17,465 nucleotides of DNA from Clostridiales bacterium (GTDB lineage Bacteria; Bacillota; Clostridia; Christensenellales; CAG-314), in NCBI GenBank assembly GCA_003537755.1, contig DPQS01000075.1, positions 64,503 through 81,967 of the forward strand, in the 5' to 3' direction. Every line of letters starts with the position of its first letter. Within the stretch, counting starts at the first letter, position 1. Positions 14,087-17,465 of this stretch are shown one piece after another. The translations under genes were made by a program, and so were the position numbers. The notes beneath the pieces are model-generated. The model was not told the DNA's origin. It did no database searches and saw only the letters and a list, made by a program, of their open reading frames with translations.

Positions 14087-16126
14087 ATGAAACGCATACT
14101 TCCCGCATATCCTTTGTGGATAATCGACCCTAACTTTTCTGTCTGGTCCGCACACGACTCACCCGACAACGACACGACATTCTGGACAGGCAAAACGCGT
14201 CGCGCATACGGATTTGTACGCTACGACGGAACGACATACTGTTTTCTCGGCAGAAAAAACGATACTGTTTCGCTTGCGGCAACAGATGTGAAAATAAGCG
14301 CATTTGCAACTACATACAATTACCGCACTGACAAATTCGACCTGACGGTGGAATTTTTGTCGCCACTGCCACCAGACGAACTGACTATACTGTCTTGTCC
14401 CGTATGCTACACGAGTTATAAGGTTTCGCCGCGTAACGGACGTTTGCCCGATGACTTTTCCGTTGCCATTGCTTTGGACGAGGAATTTTGCTACGACGAA
14501 CAGCGCGCAGAAGTAGTAGGCGGTGTGTTGCCGCTGAAACAGTTTGAAGCGGCGTTTTTCACGAGAGCGCGCAACCTTGTTATGAGCAACGCCAACGACT
14601 GCATAGCACCCGATTGGGGTGACACCTACATTGCCGGTGACGAAAGTTGGTTTATCTCGGAAACAGCGATAAGCAAATACATTTTAACCGGTACAACTCA
14701 GTACATACGCAACAATGGCGAACGCAATTATATTATGTCGGTAAGCCGCCGTCAAAGCGGTTTCTTTATGACGGCATTCGATGACAGAGTGTCAATATTC
14801 TACTTCGGGCAATGGCTTAAAGGTTACTACTTCGACGGTGACAAAACCATCGTCAACGCAATGCGATACTCATACGAAAATTATGAAAAAATCACAAACG
14901 TATGCAAAATTTTCGACCAAAATCTACAAAACGATTGTGCAAAATACGGACATGACTACTACACCGTCTGTTGTGCGTCCCTGCGTCAATCGGTGGGCGC
15001 GCACAAACTTGTCAAGACAAATAAAGGCGACATACTGTTTCTCAGCAAAGAGTGCGATTCCAACGGCTGCATAGGCACGGCAGACGTAAGTTACCCTTCC
15101 ACACCGCTGTACCTGTTGTACAATCCGGAACTGGTCAACGGTATGCTACGCGGCATATTTGACTTTGCGCGAAAGGACGTGTGGACATTCGACTTTGCAC
15201 CGCACGACATCGGTACATATCCGTGGTGTTCGGGACAGGTCTACGGGACCAACCAACCCGACAACAAGTACGACTGCAACTGCAACTACGTCACGACGTG
15301 GCCACGCACGCATCAGATGCTGTACCTGCGCCCGGCAGAAAGCGACGTTTACGACTTTAACAGTCAAATGCCCGTAGAAGAATGCGGCAATATGCTTGTG
15401 ATGACGGCAGCCGTGCTTGTGGCAAGCGGCGACAACAAACTGGCAAAAAACAATTTCGACTTGCTTAAGCAATGGGTACGCTACCTGGAAAAATTCGGAT
15501 TAAAACCTGAAAACCAACTGTGCACGGATGACTTTGCAGGACATCTTGCAAACAACGTGAATCTTGCCATAAAGGCGTTGTGCGGCATAGAGGCGTTCGC
15601 AATTATCTGCCAGACCTTAGGCAAACACAACCTTGCATGCACTTACTTCCAAAAAGCCACTACATTTGCAACAAAACTGAAATCTCTTGTAGGCGACGGC
15701 ATAATGCCGCTGGCATATGGACAAAAAGATACATACAGCCTTAAGTACAATATTTTGTTCGACAAACTGTTTGGATTTGACCTTGTAGGAAACGAAATCT
15801 GCGAACGGGAAACGGATTACTACATTGCCAAAGCAAACAAATACGGTACACCGCTTGACACACGCAAAGACTACACCAAGTCCGACTGGCAGCTGTGGAC
15901 CGCCGCACTTACCGAAGACGTAAACAAAGCAAAAAGCATAATTGCACCCATTGCCGCGTACCTTGCCGAAAGCGACAGTCGCAAACCTTTCGGCGACTGG
16001 TACAAAACGACAAACGGACTTATTGAACATTTCTTCAATCGCACGGTGCAGGGCGGCAACTTTGCACCGATATTGCGCGACAAACAAATTTGCCGCTTTG
16101 ACACAACAAAACTGACAAACAAGTAA
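14087..16126 (+). CDS. GtaA-like protein (DUF4964/DUF5127/DUF4965/DUF1793), cytoplasmic
   Basis: The product has 679 residues. The ATG at 14087 is chosen because AAGGAG (14075-14080) is 6 nt upstream; the frame extends further back only from a GTG inside the repeat. The N-terminus (LPAYPLWIIDPNFSVWS) matches DUF4964. A beta-rich DUF5127-type domain spans about 60-270. The DUF4965-type domain includes LFLSKECDSNGCIGTADVSY (about 317-336) and HDIGTYP (373-379). The helical DUF1793-type domain includes MPVEECGN (418-425), DDFAGHLANN (481-490), DWQLW and FGDWY (635-639). Fungal relatives are called glutaminase A, and the name is widely copied to bacterial members. The (alpha/alpha)-toroid fold and sugar-locus context make a glycoside-acting role equally possible here (inference). 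No signal peptide is present, so it should act in the cytoplasm on imported material. Confidence 0.88.
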   Translation: MKRILPAYPLWIIDPNFSVWSAHDSPDNDTTFWTGKTRRAYGFVRYDGTTYCFLGRKNDTVSLAATDVKISAFATTYNYRTDKFDLTVEFLSPLPPDELTILSCPVCYTSYKVSPRNGRLPDDFSVAIALDEEFCYDEQRAEVVGGVLPLKQFEAAFFTRARNLVMSNANDCIAPDWGDTYIAGDESWFISETAISKYILTGTTQYIRNNGERNYIMSVSRRQSGFFMTAFDDRVSIFYFGQWLKGYYFDGDKTIVNAMRYSYENYEKITNVCKIFDQNLQNDCAKYGHDYYTVCCASLRQSVGAHKLVKTNKGDILFLSKECDSNGCIGTADVSYPSTPLYLLYNPELVNGMLRGIFDFARKDVWTFDFAPHDIGTYPWCSGQVYGTNQPDNKYDCNCNYVTTWPRTHQMLYLRPAESDVYDFNSQMPVEECGNMLVMTAAVLVASGDNKLAKNNFDLLKQWVRYLEKFGLKPENQLCTDDFAGHLANNVNLAIKALCGIEAFAIICQTLGKHNLACTYFQKATTFATKLKSLVGDGIMPLAYGQKDTYSLKYNILFDKLFGFDLVGNEICERETDYYIAKANKYGTPLDTRKDYTKSDWQLWTAALTEDVNKAKSIIAPIAAYLAESDSRKPFGDWYKTTNGLIEHFFNRTVQGGNFAPILRDKQICRFDTTKLTNK

Positions 16127-16186
16127 CAAGCGCGACCCCGTGTAAAAACTTTACGGATTTGTTATCTACCGGAATTACACTACGCC

Positions 16187-16236
16187 AAAAAAAAGTAATT
16201 CCCGACATTCGCAATGCCGAATGTCGGGAATTTTTT
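16187..16236. terminator. Bidirectional intrinsic terminator
   Basis: Perfect 15-bp arms (16197-16211 and 16218-16232, core TTCCCGACATTCG / CGAATGTCGGGAA) flank a 6-nt loop. A T-run (16231-16236) follows on the plus strand and an eight-A run (16187-16194) gives a T-run on the minus strand. It sits between two convergent genes and should stop both transcripts. Confidence 0.92.
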
Positions 16237-16274
16237 GTACCGTATGAAGATTTTGGTGACATTTACCTGCCACA

Positions 16275-17330
16275 TTACAATGCTTCTTTTATCGCTTGTT
16301 CAAACAAGGCATAGCCATGCTCGTTGGGGTGAAGTCTGTCGAAGTGGAAGCAATCCTGTTTACTTGCAACAATCTTGTCGTTCCAATCGATAAGTTTTAC
16401 GCCAAGCGTCGACGCAGTAGACGCGGTCATATTATTGAAGTCACACTCTTCTTTGTACATCTCGGCATACTTCGGAGAATGTACCACTTGCACTAAGTAT
16501 ATTTCGGGCGAGCCGAAGCACTTGCGCAGCTTTTCCACCATTTCTGTATAGTCTTTGTACACAGTGGCAGGTTCCATGTTGCTGTGAATGTCGTTAAATC
16601 CTAAATTCAGCACTATTTTCTTCGGAGAAGCCATGCCCGAAGCGCCGTCAATCCAGTTCAACCAATCACTGAACTTGCTTCCGCCTACACCGATATTTAC
16701 ATATCCTTGCGGAAACACCTTGCCGAACAAATTTACTCCGGCATAGTCGGCAACGTTGCCAAGCTCAAAATAACTGTCACCGACAAACAATACGTCGGCG
16801 TGTTTATCTCGCCAGGGCGCAACACATTCACGCACCCAATCGACAGCAAAATCTACGGGCTCGGCGGCCAGCTCCATATCGCGGGTGTAGTCGCTTAGCA
16901 ATGTAGCGTAGTCAAACTCGCCCTGCCACTCGCCGATCTTGTCAAAACCGCTGAAAAATCCTTTTATAAAGTACTGCGGCTCACCGTTTTCGTCTACAAA
17001 GTACATTACTCCGTTGCCGAAAATCCAGTCTGTTTTGCGGTAATCGAACGCACCTACATACTTACTGTGACGAAGGCCGCTGTGGATACTTTTTCTGCCC
17101 AGGGTAGAACGGCAAAAGTCTTGTTGACCATTGCCGATTTTGTTAAACTTTTCGCCGTCGTAGTACAATTCGCCCACGTAAACAGAGCCCTCGACATACT
17201 TTACCGCGCCGAAACCATGACACGGCACACCCTTTACAAACACGCCTTCGTCAGGCACAAAGTACCATGCTCCGGGGCGGTTAGTCTTGTATTCGTCAAA
17301 AATAATGTAATTATTGTGTTTATTACTCAT
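16275..17330 (-). CDS. SGNH/GDSL hydrolase with N-terminal MORN-like repeats
   Basis: The product has 351 residues. The C-terminal half (about 175-351) is an SGNH hydrolase: block I VLFVGDSYFE with nucleophile Ser186, block II NIGVGGS (Gly217 region), block III LGFNDIH with Asn246, and block V DRLHPN with Asp331 and His334. All catalytic and oxyanion residues are therefore present. Such enzymes remove acetyl or other acyl groups from sugars and lipids. The N-terminal half (about 38-140) shows MORN-like units, GSVYVGELYYDGEKFNKIGNG and SKYVGAFDYRKTDWIFGNG, with the YxGxxxxGxxxGxG spacing. No signal peptide is seen, so cytoplasmic action is likely, for example deacylating imported oligosaccharides (inference). 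Only a weak AAAAG precedes the ATG at 17330. It is convergent with the GtaA-like gene and shares its terminator. Confidence 0.85.
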   Translation of the reverse strand: MSNKHNNYIIFDEYKTNRPGAWYFVPDEGVFVKGVPCHGFGAVKYVEGSVYVGELYYDGEKFNKIGNGQQDFCRSTLGRKSIHSGLRHSKYVGAFDYRKTDWIFGNGVMYFVDENGEPQYFIKGFFSGFDKIGEWQGEFDYATLLSDYTRDMELAAEPVDFAVDWVRECVAPWRDKHADVLFVGDSYFELGNVADYAGVNLFGKVFPQGYVNIGVGGSKFSDWLNWIDGASGMASPKKIVLNLGFNDIHSNMEPATVYKDYTEMVEKLRKCFGSPEIYLVQVVHSPKYAEMYKEECDFNNMTASTASTLGVKLIDWNDKIVASKQDCFHFDRLHPNEHGYALFEQAIKEAL

Positions 17331-17359
17331 AATCTTTTCAAAAAAATTTTGTTGTGTTT

Positions 17360-17436
17360 AGGGTTAATTTCGCTATCACTAACAACCTTGGGGATGTCCT
17401 TTCTCGTTCTTTCGTGTGGACGTTCGCTCAGTGTAC
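17360..17436 (+). repeat. Dispersed imperfect repeat, copy 2
   Basis: AGGGTTAATTT, then ATCACTAA, then CGCTCAGTGTAC (17425-17436) match copy 1 at 13969-14046 in order, orientation and spacing. A GTCC (17396-17399) / GGAC (17418-17421) pair takes the place of GTCG/CGAC in copy 1. The repeat is in the upstream region of the SGNH gene, as copy 1 is upstream of the GtaA-like gene. The block TCGCTATCAC occurs again at about 17454-17463, so the element may continue past the window edge. Confidence 0.6.
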
Positions 17437-17448
17437 ATCCAGTACACT
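17430..17448. repeat. Inverted repeat at the end of the dispersed element
   Basis: AGTGTAC (17430-17436) and GTACACT (17442-17448) form a perfect 7-bp stem with a 5-nt loop (ATCCA), flanked on both sides by CGCTC-rich sequence. There is no T-run, so it is unlikely to be a terminator. Copy 1 of the element keeps only the left arm, with one change. Confidence 0.55.
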
Positions 17449-17465
17449 CTCGCTCGCTATCACCC

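Noticed and set aside
1..17465. CRISPR arrays, tRNA or rRNA genes, and transposase genes
   Set aside because: None is visible. The repeats are too few and too diverged for a CRISPR array, and no transposase or integrase domain is present in any frame.

Overview
The window looks like part of a carbohydrate-utilisation locus from an uncultured Clostridia-type (Bacillota) bacterium, plausibly gut-associated. The evidence is: AGGAGG-type ribosome binding sites, several lipobox lipoproteins, MalF/MalG-type sugar ABC permeases with a lipoprotein binding protein, an AraC-type regulator, and sigma-A-like promoters with 17-bp spacers. The taxonomic guess is inference, since there is no rRNA or other phylogenetic marker here.

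Region 1 (1..11378, minus strand) is one long, tightly packed operon read right to left. A strong promoter (-35 at 11373-11378, -10 at 11350-11355) precedes a cytoplasmic GH78 alpha-L-rhamnosidase. Then come a sugar-binding lipoprotein, two sugar permeases, a 1041-residue secreted protein built of Ig-like and laminin-G-like modules, a DUF4838 lipoprotein, and a lipoprotein with a BIG2-type Ig fold that runs off the left edge. Gaps are mostly below 30 nt, and several ribosome binding sites or starts lie in the end of the preceding gene. The likely logic is that surface proteins bind or trim a rhamnose-containing glycan, the ABC transporter imports oligosaccharides, and the rhamnosidase releases rhamnose inside the cell. 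No ABC ATPase is encoded in the window.

Region 2 (11379..12595) holds a divergent AraC-family regulator with its own near-consensus promoter. A 14-bp palindrome lies between the two promoters. Two terminators follow the gene, one of them bidirectional.

Region 3 (12596..14086) has a six-span membrane protein resembling the DUF624/YesL family, with a clear promoter of its own. Upstream is a roughly 650-bp gene-poor stretch. It contains a 41-codon fragment that I recognise as the C-terminal part of L-fucose isomerase (FucI), which is a gene remnant and a sign of past rearrangement in a deoxy-sugar locus. It also contains the first copy of an imperfect dispersed repeat.

Region 4 (14087..17465) has two convergent genes meeting at a strong bidirectional terminator. 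One is a cytoplasmic GtaA-like protein (DUF4964/DUF5127/DUF4965/DUF1793). The other combines N-terminal MORN-like repeats with a C-terminal SGNH/GDSL hydrolase. A second copy of the dispersed repeat lies at the right edge, so the two copies bracket these genes in direct orientation.
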